The position numbers and the translations under genes are program-made. A DNA stretch of 64,000 bases from Arthrobacter frigidicola (GTDB lineage: Bacteria > Actinomycetota > Actinomycetes > Actinomycetales > Micrococcaceae): the NCBI GenBank assembly GCA_003602285.1, contig QZVU01000002.1:248001-312000 (forward strand), read 5' to 3'. This document shows positions 52,806-61,120 of the stretch, in pieces. Under the pieces are notes generated by a model, which saw nothing but the letters and a program-made list of their open reading frames with translations, made no database searches and had not been told where the DNA came from. Position 1 is the stretch's first letter, and the number at the start of each line of letters is the position of its first letter.

Positions 52806-54656
52806 TCATCGGCCGACCCTCCCGAAGCCGCCCGAACCCTTGGTGATGGGTTCGGTCCGGTTGGTCGGGCTTCCGGCGGCAAGGCCCGCCTGGCCGCCGG
52901 TGGCTTCCTGTCCCACGAGCTGCCCTCCGTGCTCCTCGGAGTTCTGCCGCTCGGTGACCAGGACCTTGGTTCCGCCGTCGACGCCGACCGAGACGCCGAT
53001 GACGGTGCTGTTGGCCGCCTTATCCACGGTGGAAGGGTCGGGGGAAGGGGTCTCGGGAGTCGGGGTCCCAGGCGCGGCCGGCGCAGGAGCCGGGGCTGGG
53101 GCCGGATCGGCCGGTGCGGGCGTGGCCGGACGCGACGGACCAGGCGTGCCGGGGGTCGGTTCGTTCACCGACGGGTCGGGAGACGACGGACGCGACGGAC
53201 CCGGAGTGCCGGGCGTGGGCTCGTTCACCGACGGTGCCGGAGACGACGGACGCGACGGACCCGGAGTGCCGGTTGCGGGGCTCGACGGCGCCGTCTGGAA
53301 CTCCGGCTCCGTGGAGGGTGCCGGCGAGGCAGGACGCGACGGGGCGGGCGATCCCGGCACCGGCTGGACCTCGGGCGTGGCGGGCCGGGACGGCGTAGTG
53401 ACCGGCGCGGGGGCAGGGGCTGGAACAGAGGTAGGCGCGGGCGCCGGGGCGGGCGCAGGCGCAGGCACCGGGGAAGGCGCCGCCTCTCCGGGCGCGCTCC
53501 TCGTCGCCGGCGGAGTGGAGGAGCCCGGCTTGCTGAAGACCGAGTTGAGACCCGGTCCAAAGCGGGTGGCCAGCGCGCCACCGGCGCCTCCGGCAAAGCC
53601 GCCGGCGAGCGCACCGGAGAAAATCACCGCTGCGTTGAACGGTGTGCCGTCCTTGGCGTTGATCGCACCGCTGATCGAGTTGATCACCGCACCCGGCACG
53701 AAACCTTCGGTCGACCCCAGCAGGGCCTTCTTGAGGATCGGCGAGTTGCGGAGGAAGTCTCCGGTCGAGCGGAGGCCGGGCCCGATGGGGCCGGGCAGCG
53801 ACGTCAGGAACCGGCCGGCGCTGGAGGTCGCGCTGCCCACCTTGGCCCCTATCGACGGGATCAGGCGGATGGCGGCCATGCCTCCGCCAAATCCGAGGGT
53901 CAGGAATCCGACCACGAGCGCGCCGACGTCGAGCTTTCCCGTGGCCAGGGTATTGAATGCTGTGAGAAGTCCGAAGGTGAGCGCACCCAGTGCGAAGCCG
54001 ACGATGGGGAAGAAGATGCTGACGATGCCGACCACGATGCCCAGGATGATCTGGAGTACCGGGTTGTTCTTGAACCATTCGAGGAACTTCTGGAACAGGC
54101 TGCGCGCGGGCACCACGGTCACGTGCGCGAGCTCGTCGCGCAGCTTTCCGGCGGCCTGCTCGCGCAGCGCCTTCGCGTCGGTGGCCAGCCTCCGCGCTCC
54201 GGTGAGCACGCCGCGCGCGTCGTCGATCTGCGCTCCGCGCTGCTGGGCGGCCCGGCGGTCGTCGGCGCTGGCGTCCGAGGCGGGCTGCGGCGGAGCTTCG
54301 GCGGCCAAGGTCGCGACGGGCAGCGCCTGGTCCATGGCGCGGTCGATCTCGCTCTGGGTCTCGGAGAGCGTCCGGGCGTAGGTCGAGTAGGCCTCCGCCG
54401 CCTCGCGGAAGGACGTCGCGGCTTTGCGCAGCTTCTCCGGATACTTCGTGCCGACCACCTCCCTCAGCTTTTCCATCGCCTCTCCGCGCCCCTCGGTCAC
54501 TTCCCGGCTGGTGAGCACGTCGGCCGCGGCGGCGGCGTCGTCGCCGAGGCTGGTGTACGTGGGGACGAGCTTTCCCTGCAGGGCCTCGGGGTCCCCGGGG
54601 GTGGGGTCGGCGTCGAGGCCCAGTACCTCGAAGCCGTTGACATGACGGCGTGGCAT
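52806..54656 (-). CDS. T7SS-signal-like membrane protein with a proline-rich repeat region
   Basis: A 616-residue protein. Residues 1-~180 are helical with GFEVLGLDADPTPGDPEAL, resembling the putative T7SS secretion-signal domain found on polymorphic toxins. Two or three hydrophobic segments (199-237, 245-263) follow, then a Gly/Ala-rich stretch to 375, a proline-rich region (~381-545) with a 20-residue repeat, and a conserved-looking tail (549-616, ANSTVIGVSVGVDGGTKVL). No toxin motif is evident. The ATG follows the EccC stop with no gap. It may be a secreted effector or a membrane component. Confidence 0.75.
   Translation of the reverse strand: MPRRHVNGFEVLGLDADPTPGDPEALQGKLVPTYTSLGDDAAAAADVLTSREVTEGRGEAMEKLREVVGTKYPEKLRKAATSFREAAEAYSTYARTLSETQSEIDRAMDQALPVATLAAEAPPQPASDASADDRRAAQQRGAQIDDARGVLTGARRLATDAKALREQAAGKLRDELAHVTVVPARSLFQKFLEWFKNNPVLQIILGIVVGIVSIFFPIVGFALGALTFGLLTAFNTLATGKLDVGALVVGFLTLGFGGGMAAIRLIPSIGAKVGSATSSAGRFLTSLPGPIGPGLRSTGDFLRNSPILKKALLGSTEGFVPGAVINSISGAINAKDGTPFNAAVIFSGALAGGFAGGAGGALATRFGPGLNSVFSKPGSSTPPATRSAPGEAAPSPVPAPAPAPAPAPTSVPAPAPAPVTTPSRPATPEVQPVPGSPAPSRPASPAPSTEPEFQTAPSSPATGTPGPSRPSSPAPSVNEPTPGTPGPSRPSSPDPSVNEPTPGTPGPSRPATPAPADPAPAPAPAPAAPGTPTPETPSPDPSTVDKAANSTVIGVSVGVDGGTKVLVTERQNSEEHGGQLVGQEATGGQAGLAAGSPTNRTEPITKGSGGFGRVGR
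53127..53270 (-). repeat. 60-bp tandem repeat in the T7SS-signal-like gene
   Basis: Two full units and a part of a third encode the 20-residue repeat GTPGPSRPSSP(A/D)PSVNEPTP (residues 463-510). The period is a multiple of three, so unit loss or gain keeps the frame. Confidence 0.88.
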
Positions 54657-57600
54657 CTACGTGTCCTCTCTTGGAGTACCGGCCGGGACGGCAGGCGGAA
54701 AAGCTGGAAGCGGTTCGGGAAGAGTTGGCGCGTTGGTTTCGGGAACCTGCACGGCGATGAGCTGCCCGTCGCCGAGGTGGAGGAGGCCCCGCCCGGAGAC
54801 CGTTGGGGTGCCCACGACGCCGCGGCCGAGCCGGACGCCGATCAGTTCGCCGTCGGCGATCGACTGCGGGGCCAGGAGCAGCCCCTGCCGGTTCCGCCGG
54901 GCGAGGGCTACCCATCCTCCGATCGCGTTGCCGAGGGCCTCGGCGTTGCCTCCTGCGAGGACCGCCCAGCCCTCCCCTGCGGCGCCGCGCGCCAGGGCCT
55001 GGACCTCCGCGGAGAAGTCGTTGGCCAGCACCATTTCGGCGTCGTCGATGATGAGCATCCCGCGCTCCTGGGGAACCCGTGAGAGTGCCTGCCGCAGGTC
55101 GGCGGAGGAGGTGTCCGGGTCGACGAGCACCGCGGCCACGCCGGGGTGTCCCTCAAGGGCGCGCAGCGGGCTGCGCCGGGGTGCGATGACCACGATGCCG
55201 TCGCCGCGCCGCAGCGCCGCCAGGGCCATGGTGAGCAGCGCCGTGCTGCGGCCGCTCTTCGGCGGTCCGGCGACCAGGAAGGTGGCCGTGTCGCTGAGGT
55301 CCGGACCGAGCGGGACCAGGTCGTCGCCGCCCAGGCCGACCAGGATCCGGTTGGCCGGCAGGGCCGCGGTGGCCCGGTCACCGGCCTCCGCGTAGCTGAT
55401 CCGGTCCGGCAGGGCTCGAAGCGGACGCGGGCGCATCCCGTGTGGGACGTTCCGGTCGCGCTCCCGCAGTTGGGAGGCCAACTGCTCGAGGGCCAGCGCC
55501 TGGGCGGCGCCGCTGACCTCGCCGGCGCCCTCGAGCGCCGGAAGGACGCCGATTTGGACCTCCACTCCGTCCCTCGGGCGCAGGGCGCGGCCAGGCGGCA
55601 TGTTCTCGGGCACGGCCTTCGGGCGGATCCCCACCATCGACCAGTCGGCGGAGTCGTTGAGCCGGAGGACGAGTTTGTCCTCGGTGGTGCCGGCATAGCG
55701 GCTTGAGGCAAGCGACCGGTCGCCGGCGAGGATGAGGTGCAGCCCGACGGCGGCGCCGTCACGCAGGATGGTGGTGAGCCGTTCGAGGAGCGACCCGTTG
55801 TCGTAGTTGGCGTACTCGCGGTCGAACACTTCGAACCGGTCGACCAGGACGACGAGGTGGGGCGGCCTCTCCTCCTCGGGCAGCTGGCTGCGGAGTTCGT
55901 GGAGGTCGGAGACACCGCGGACACCGAGCATCCGCTGGCGGGAGTGGAGTTCCGCGGTCAACCGCGCGATCAGGCGTCCGAGCCGCTCCGGGGAGCGGTG
56001 GCCGATCACCGCCCCGACGTGTGGCAGGTCGGTCAGCGCGTTGAGCGCGCCGGTCCCGCAGTCGATGCCGTAGAGGTGGACGTCCTTCGTGCTCACGGCC
56101 GTGGCGATGGCCGCGGCGAGCGTGCGAAGCGCCTGGGAGCGTCCGCTCTGCGGCGCGCCGATCAGGTGGAAGTGCCCCATGGTGTCGAGGTCGAACTGCA
56201 GGGGCAGCTGCTGCTGGAGCTGCGGGTCGTCGATTCGACCCCAGGTCGCAGGCACGAGGGACGCTTCGGTGCGCCGCGCCTCTCCCTGCATGACCGCCGG
56301 GTCAGCTGCCAGCTCGATCCGCTGGGGAAGGGGCGGCAGCCACGGCCGGGACGGTGGGGCGATCCCCAGTCGATCGGCGGCCCGCGTCAGCGCGTCGGCG
56401 AGGAACGCCATGTCGGTGGTGAGTTCACCGGCGCGCGACGGGTCGGTGTCACGTCCCGTTCCCGGGGCGCCCGGGTGGGCCCCGGGGTGGCCGGCACCCG
56501 TGGTGGGCGGAGCAAGCGGAGGAACGCCGTCACCCAGCTCGGCCCAGGAAACCCTTCCGACGGCCGCGGCCGCCACCGCGGCAGCGTCGGCCGGGCGGGC
56601 TGACGCCCGGCGTCCGCCCACCCGTGCGGCCTGGAACGGCAGGAGGACCGAGGCGCTCATCCGGGCAAAGGCCCGTCCCGGCGTGGACGGCGAGAGGGTC
56701 GCACTGTCCGGTGCATCGATGATGTCGCGGCTTTCCGAGGCATCGGTGGTGCGCAGGGCGATGCGCAGCGTCGTGTTGGCGCGGATGTCGGCGGAGACCG
56801 CCCCGGAGGGGCGCTGGGTCGCCAGGATGAGGTGAAGTCCGAGCGACCGGCCCCGCTGGGCGAGGTTGACCATGCCGCTGACGAAGTCGGGAAGCTCACG
56901 GACCATTGACGCGAATTCGTCGATCACGATGACCAGGCGCGGCAGGGCGGGAAGTGAAGGGTCGAGGCTGCGCCGGTCGAGATAGTCCGGGAGGTCCTTG
57001 GCACCGGCGTCGGCCAGCAGATGTTCGCGCCGGCGCAGCTCCGAGTTGAGGGACGTCAGGGCCCGCTCGACGAGGTGCGTGTCGAGGTCTGTGACCATAC
57101 CGACGGTGTGCGGCAGGTCGGCGCATTCGGCGAAGGCACTGCCGCCCTTGTAGTCGACGAGGACGAAGTTCATCTCGTCAGGCCGGTTCGCCACGGCGAG
57201 CGATGCAACGAGGCTCTGGAGCAGTTCGGACTTGCCGGAGCCCGTCGTCCCGGCCACGAGGCCGTGCGGGCCGTCCCGTTCGAGGTCGACGACGAAGGCA
57301 CCGTCGAGCCCTACGCCGAGCCGGGCCTGGGTGCTCCGGGCCGACAGCAGCCACCGTCCGGCGACCTCGTCGGCGACTGAATCTGACAGGCCAAGGAGGT
57401 CGACGAGCCGGACGGCCCTGGGCAGCACGGTGCCGTCGCTGTCGCCGACGGCGCGCAGGGGCGCCAGGCTGCGAGCCACCGTCTCGTACCAGGCGGGGCG
57501 GGGCGCGTCGGCGCGGATCTTCTTGGCGGTTCCATCCGCGCCGAGCACCTCGCCCCGGCCGTCCTCGCCTACCGATAGAACGACCGAGCACTCCTCGGGC

Positions 57601-59165
57601 AGCCGCTCCGCCTCGCGGTCGATGCACAGGAAGAAGACCCCGACGTCCGGGCCCTCGCGGAGCAGGGTGACGATTCCGGGCAGGAAGCGCAGGCGCCGGG
57701 CCCCGTCGAGCACGACAAGGATCCGGTTTTCGTCGACGGAGGGGTCCTGCGCGCCGGTCCGGGCGGCCTGGCGGACCTCGACGAGCTGAACGAGCTCGGC
57801 CACCCGCCGGGCGGTGGAGTCGGCCGTGGTTCCGAGGTGGAAGGCTCCGGGCTGTCCCTCGCGCCGGACGTGCGGCAGCCAGCGGGTCCAGTCCCACGTG
57901 GAGGCCGAATCAGGCTTGCCGCCCGTCAGGATGTAGAGGTCGAGGTCGTTGGGGCTGTGAAGGACCGCGGCCTCGGCCACGAGCCAGCAGGCCGGGCCGG
58001 GTCCGCCGGAGATCCCGGTGACTCCGGCCGCCTGCAGGTCCACCGTCACCGGCACCTCGGCCAGGCGGGGTGAGGTCGCCCTCCGGTGCTCGTCCTCGTT
58101 GGCGTCCTCGACCAGGATGCTTGAGGGCACGCTTCCGGTTCCGGCGCGCAGGACGAGGAAGTCGATGTCGGAGCGCCGCCGCTCCCAGAGCCGGTCGGTG
58201 GGGGTCGCCGCCATGGCGAGCAGCGCTGCGGGGTCGGGGTGCACCGAGCGAAGGATGCGCTGTTCGAGGAGCACCGCCGCGGAGATGTCCTCACCGATCC
58301 GCTCCGTGGTTTCCCGGTAGTCGGTGACCCGCCGCTCGTGGTCCTGCAGCTGGCTCTTGCGGTTGCCGCTGCGGCTCAGCAGGGCCGCCACCGGGGACAG
58401 CAGGCCGAAGAGGATGAACCGCCAGTTGCCGGTGATGACCACCGTCAGCAGCGAGGCCACAATCGGGATCAGCACCAGGGGCAGCAGCGGGATCGCGTTG
58501 CGGGGCGGTTCCCCGGGCTTGCGGGGAAGCCGGAACCGGGTGGCCGGCGGGGTGTGGCGCAGGCGCGGCGGCCGGTTGAACTCGCGCCCCAGGCCGTCGC
58601 CGGCCACGCTGACCGAGGCGATGCGCAGGGTCCTGGGAGCGACGTCGAGCAGCAGCCCGTCGATGGAGAGCAGGGTGCCCTGGTCCCAGGCCGCCTCGGC
58701 GCCGGGTGCCAGCGGATGTCCCGACATTTCGACGCCGGTGGCGTGCGCCGAGACGCGGACCGCGCCGGAGGCCTGGACGGTGATGGAGGCAGTGATGCCG
58801 CTGCCTTCCGGAGTCCGGATGAGGCAGTGCCGCCCGGAGCCCACGTCGTAGTGGCCGGCCGCGAGCCGGTAGGTGACCCCGGCGTCGTGCCCGCCAACGA
58901 TCCGGACTTCGACGAGGCCGGGAGAGGTGGCCTCGTCGGGACCCGGGCCCCCAAGGCCGAGGGCGATGCCGTCGTATAGACCGGCCCCGGCCAGGGTCTG
59001 GAAGGGATCGAGCGCCGACCCGCCCGCGAAGAGTGGACCCGGGCTTCCGAGCTCCTCGGCGATCGCCGCTGTGAGGCTTCCCACCGGTGTCGTCGGATCG
59101 GCGTCCACCTCAAGCGGGATGGGGACTACCGAGGACGGCTGGAAGGCGGTGACGGCGAAGCGCAT
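54657..59165 (-). CDS. FtsK/SpoIIIE-type type VII secretion ATPase (EccC/EssC-like)
   Basis: A 1502-residue secretion motor. Residues 1-75 have a ubiquitin-like pattern (LFAGGSALDPFQTLAGAGLY), ~85-175 an FHA-like domain (VRIVGGHDAGVTYRLAAGHY), ~225-265 two membrane segments (IPLLPLVLIPIVASLLTVVI). Three ATPase domains follow: Walker A1 GTTGSGKS (639-646) with FVLVDYKGG, and two degenerate P-loops, GAPQSGRS (1003-1010) and GPPKSGRS (1300-1307), with Arg for Lys. The layout fits the EssC/EccC family. The ATG at 59165 follows AGAGGA; upstream in-frame sequence overlaps the WXG100-like gene and is spurious. Confidence 0.88.
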   Translation of the reverse strand: MRFAVTAFQPSSVVPIPLEVDADPTTPVGSLTAAIAEELGSPGPLFAGGSALDPFQTLAGAGLYDGIALGLGGPGPDEATSPGLVEVRIVGGHDAGVTYRLAAGHYDVGSGRHCLIRTPEGSGITASITVQASGAVRVSAHATGVEMSGHPLAPGAEAAWDQGTLLSIDGLLLDVAPRTLRIASVSVAGDGLGREFNRPPRLRHTPPATRFRLPRKPGEPPRNAIPLLPLVLIPIVASLLTVVITGNWRFILFGLLSPVAALLSRSGNRKSQLQDHERRVTDYRETTERIGEDISAAVLLEQRILRSVHPDPAALLAMAATPTDRLWERRRSDIDFLVLRAGTGSVPSSILVEDANEDEHRRATSPRLAEVPVTVDLQAAGVTGISGGPGPACWLVAEAAVLHSPNDLDLYILTGGKPDSASTWDWTRWLPHVRREGQPGAFHLGTTADSTARRVAELVQLVEVRQAARTGAQDPSVDENRILVVLDGARRLRFLPGIVTLLREGPDVGVFFLCIDREAERLPEECSVVLSVGEDGRGEVLGADGTAKKIRADAPRPAWYETVARSLAPLRAVGDSDGTVLPRAVRLVDLLGLSDSVADEVAGRWLLSARSTQARLGVGLDGAFVVDLERDGPHGLVAGTTGSGKSELLQSLVASLAVANRPDEMNFVLVDYKGGSAFAECADLPHTVGMVTDLDTHLVERALTSLNSELRRREHLLADAGAKDLPDYLDRRSLDPSLPALPRLVIVIDEFASMVRELPDFVSGMVNLAQRGRSLGLHLILATQRPSGAVSADIRANTTLRIALRTTDASESRDIIDAPDSATLSPSTPGRAFARMSASVLLPFQAARVGGRRASARPADAAAVAAAAVGRVSWAELGDGVPPLAPPTTGAGHPGAHPGAPGTGRDTDPSRAGELTTDMAFLADALTRAADRLGIAPPSRPWLPPLPQRIELAADPAVMQGEARRTEASLVPATWGRIDDPQLQQQLPLQFDLDTMGHFHLIGAPQSGRSQALRTLAAAIATAVSTKDVHLYGIDCGTGALNALTDLPHVGAVIGHRSPERLGRLIARLTAELHSRQRMLGVRGVSDLHELRSQLPEEERPPHLVVLVDRFEVFDREYANYDNGSLLERLTTILRDGAAVGLHLILAGDRSLASSRYAGTTEDKLVLRLNDSADWSMVGIRPKAVPENMPPGRALRPRDGVEVQIGVLPALEGAGEVSGAAQALALEQLASQLRERDRNVPHGMRPRPLRALPDRISYAEAGDRATAALPANRILVGLGGDDLVPLGPDLSDTATFLVAGPPKSGRSTALLTMALAALRRGDGIVVIAPRRSPLRALEGHPGVAAVLVDPDTSSADLRQALSRVPQERGMLIIDDAEMVLANDFSAEVQALARGAAGEGWAVLAGGNAEALGNAIGGWVALARRNRQGLLLAPQSIADGELIGVRLGRGVVGTPTVSGRGLLHLGDGQLIAVQVPETNAPTLPEPLPAFPPAVPAGTPREDT

Positions 59166-59206
59166 GGAGTTCCTCTGTCGGGGCGGGTCGGGATCGGGGA
59201 GGCCGG

Positions 59207-59503
59207 TCAACGGCTGAGCGTCGCACCCAGCTGGTTGTCGGTCTCGTTGAAGGCCTGGCCCACGTTGCGGACGTACTGGCCGATGCCTTCGAGGCTCTGG
59301 TTGACCTGGTCGAAGCCCCGGGCGAACTCCTCGAAGAACGGCTGGAAGCGCTGCTGGGCCGCGGGGGTCCGGTAGCCCTCGGCCAGCAGACTGTCGATCT
59401 TGCTGCGGACCACGGTGAGCTTGGCCTGCAGCTCGGCGAAGTGGTTCATCATTTCGCTGGACGTGCTTTCGGTGGCCTCGCTGTCGACGTCGAACTTGGG
59501 CAT
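59207..59503 (-). CDS. WXG100-sized helical protein (A)
   Basis: A 98-residue protein with two helices separated by a turn (SLLAEGYRTPAAQQRFQPFF); the loop residues that would be WxG are Tyr-Arg-Thr. The C-terminal helix carries AFNETDNQL (84-92), shared with the partner at 52464-52754 and similar in placement to the YxxxD/E export signal of ESX proteins. GAAGGAGAAG precedes the ATG. It sits just upstream of the EccC-like gene, the classical place for an ESX substrate. Confidence 0.85.
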   Translation of the reverse strand: MPKFDVDSEATESTSSEMMNHFAELQAKLTVVRSKIDSLLAEGYRTPAAQQRFQPFFEEFARGFDQVNQSLEGIGQYVRNVGQAFNETDNQLGATLSR

Positions 59504-59611
59504 TGTCTTCTCCTTCGGTTGGGCCGGGGTTCCGGCTGGTGTCGGTCACCTAGTACACGGGGGCGGTCCGGATCCGGTTCAACGCCGGACCGGTTTGATG
59601 GGGAAAGCGGC

Positions 59612-61072
59612 TTACACGCCGGTGGCCGTCAGCGTCCGGCCGAGGATGGGAACGGTGAGCATGCCGTCCCGGGAGACGGTCCACCGCCAGTGGGCCCCGC
59701 GCAGGGAACCCGGATACACCGCAATCCAGCCGCTGCCCGGGGCCGAGCAGCGGGCCACGACGTCGTCGAGCTCGTGCTGGGACCGGCCCGGCTGGATCAG
59801 CAGCACCCCGGTCAGCTGCTGGAGGATCGAGGTGCTGGTGATGAGGCCGGCCTGCCCGGGGCCGGCACCCGGCGGCGGGAGGAGCCCGAACCGATCGAGG
59901 TCCTCAACGGTGGTGACGGACGCCGAGCGGGGAAGCCCGGAGGGGCCAAGGGACAGGAGAACGAGCTGCGGCGCGGCCAGGCTGAGCTGCGTCACCACGG
60001 AGCGGGCAATGTCGAGGGCGAGCGCGGGGTCCCCCTCGATGCCCAGGGCTCCGCGGCACTGGGCGAAGTCGAGGAAGACCTGCTCGGCGGGGTCCCCGCC
60101 GACGCGGGCGACGGCGGGTGAGTGGTGTCCGGCGGCGGCCGGAAGGGGCCGGGTGCCGGAGTGTTCCGGCAGCGGATCCTCCGGAGAGTGCCCGGGGTGT
60201 CCGAGCACCTCGGCCCCCCCGGCGCGCACGCTGACCGTCAACGCAGGGGGAAGGGAGGTGGAGCTGCGGAAGGCGGCCGCCGCGGTGGCACCGGCGGACG
60301 CGTCCTCCTGCCAGAGGGCGACCAGCTCGGAGCGGCGGCGCAGCGAGGCGCGGCGCCGCCAGCCGGCCACCACCCAGGCGCGTGCCGCCCGGATCAGGGC
60401 ACGAAGCCGGCGCAGGCGCAGCCGGATCCGGCGGCGCAGCACGATCGCCGTCGTCAGTACCGCCACCCCAAGGCCACCCAGGACGGCGAGCACGATCGGC
60501 CACCGGAGGCGGTCCAGGATGGGGTTGGATGCTCCATTGTCCGCAGCGTCCCCGGCCGCCTGTTCCGCTTCGCCGCCGGGTTCATCGGGCTCCTCCCCGG
60601 CTCCCGCTGCCGCCCCGCCGGGCCCGTTGGCGGCGTCGGCGGGCTCGTCCAGCAGCGCTGCGCGGACGTCGGGGCCCTGCGCGTCGTCGGGCAGGATGAG
60701 GATCCAGCCGGCCTCCAGGGCAGCGGGGTCGGTCAGCGCCGACCCGTCGGACTGGCGGCGGCCCGCGTTGAGGTCGAAGATCTCCTGCGCCCGTCCGGGG
60801 TCGCCGAGGGTGCGTTCGGCGACCTGACCGAGGGAGTCCGGGGCGCCGCCGTTCTGGCCCGGGGCGCGGACGACGGCGACCTTGACCTCCCGTCCCCGCT
60901 CCTGGTTCGGGGCCGGGAGCGAGGCCGCGGCCGCCGGCGGCAGGCTTCCCAGCACCGGAGGCCCTCCGGTGACGACGGCGGTGAGCACAGCCAGCTGTGC
61001 AAGGCGGAGGGCAGCGGTGCGGGAGCGTCTCAGGGCGCGCGGAAGCCGGTTAGGTGGTGTCACGCCCTCCAC
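59612..61072 (-). CDS. Membrane protein with a LysM-like domain, T7SS-like locus
   Basis: A 486-residue protein: an N-terminal hydrophobic signal-like segment (LRLAQLAVLTAVVTGG), a LysM-like region at ~63-130 (SLGQVAERTLGDPGRAQEIF, then GWILILPDD), an Ala/Glu/Gly-rich linker, a membrane segment (~191-212), an Arg-rich cytoplasmic border and a ~270-residue C-terminal domain of unknown fold. It could anchor the machine to peptidoglycan while presenting a cytoplasmic domain to the EccC-like ATPase. The start is a GTG; the exact N-terminus is uncertain. Confidence 0.8.
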   Translation of the reverse strand: MEGVTPPNRLPRALRRSRTAALRLAQLAVLTAVVTGGPPVLGSLPPAAAASLPAPNQERGREVKVAVVRAPGQNGGAPDSLGQVAERTLGDPGRAQEIFDLNAGRRQSDGSALTDPAALEAGWILILPDDAQGPDVRAALLDEPADAANGPGGAAAGAGEEPDEPGGEAEQAAGDAADNGASNPILDRLRWPIVLAVLGGLGVAVLTTAIVLRRRIRLRLRRLRALIRAARAWVVAGWRRRASLRRRSELVALWQEDASAGATAAAAFRSSTSLPPALTVSVRAGGAEVLGHPGHSPEDPLPEHSGTRPLPAAAGHHSPAVARVGGDPAEQVFLDFAQCRGALGIEGDPALALDIARSVVTQLSLAAPQLVLLSLGPSGLPRSASVTTVEDLDRFGLLPPPGAGPGQAGLITSTSILQQLTGVLLIQPGRSQHELDDVVARCSAPGSGWIAVYPGSLRGAHWRWTVSRDGMLTVPILGRTLTATGV

Positions 61073-61120
61073 ACGTACAGGAAGGGCGGGTGGTTCAACG
61101 CCCGGCGGCCCGGTTTCCGG

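Noticed and set aside
52047-55082. A 1011-codon plus-strand open frame opposite the T7SS-like genes
   Set aside because: Long stretches are Arg-Gly-Arg low-complexity sequence produced by reading the complement of Pro/Ala-rich codons. The minus-strand genes here have coherent domains and ribosome-binding sites.
59166-59549. An N-terminal extension of 128 codons on the EccC-like protein
   Set aside because: It runs through the WXG100-like gene in another frame and gives Arg/Pro/Gly-rich nonsense. A ribosome-binding site precedes the ATG at 59165.
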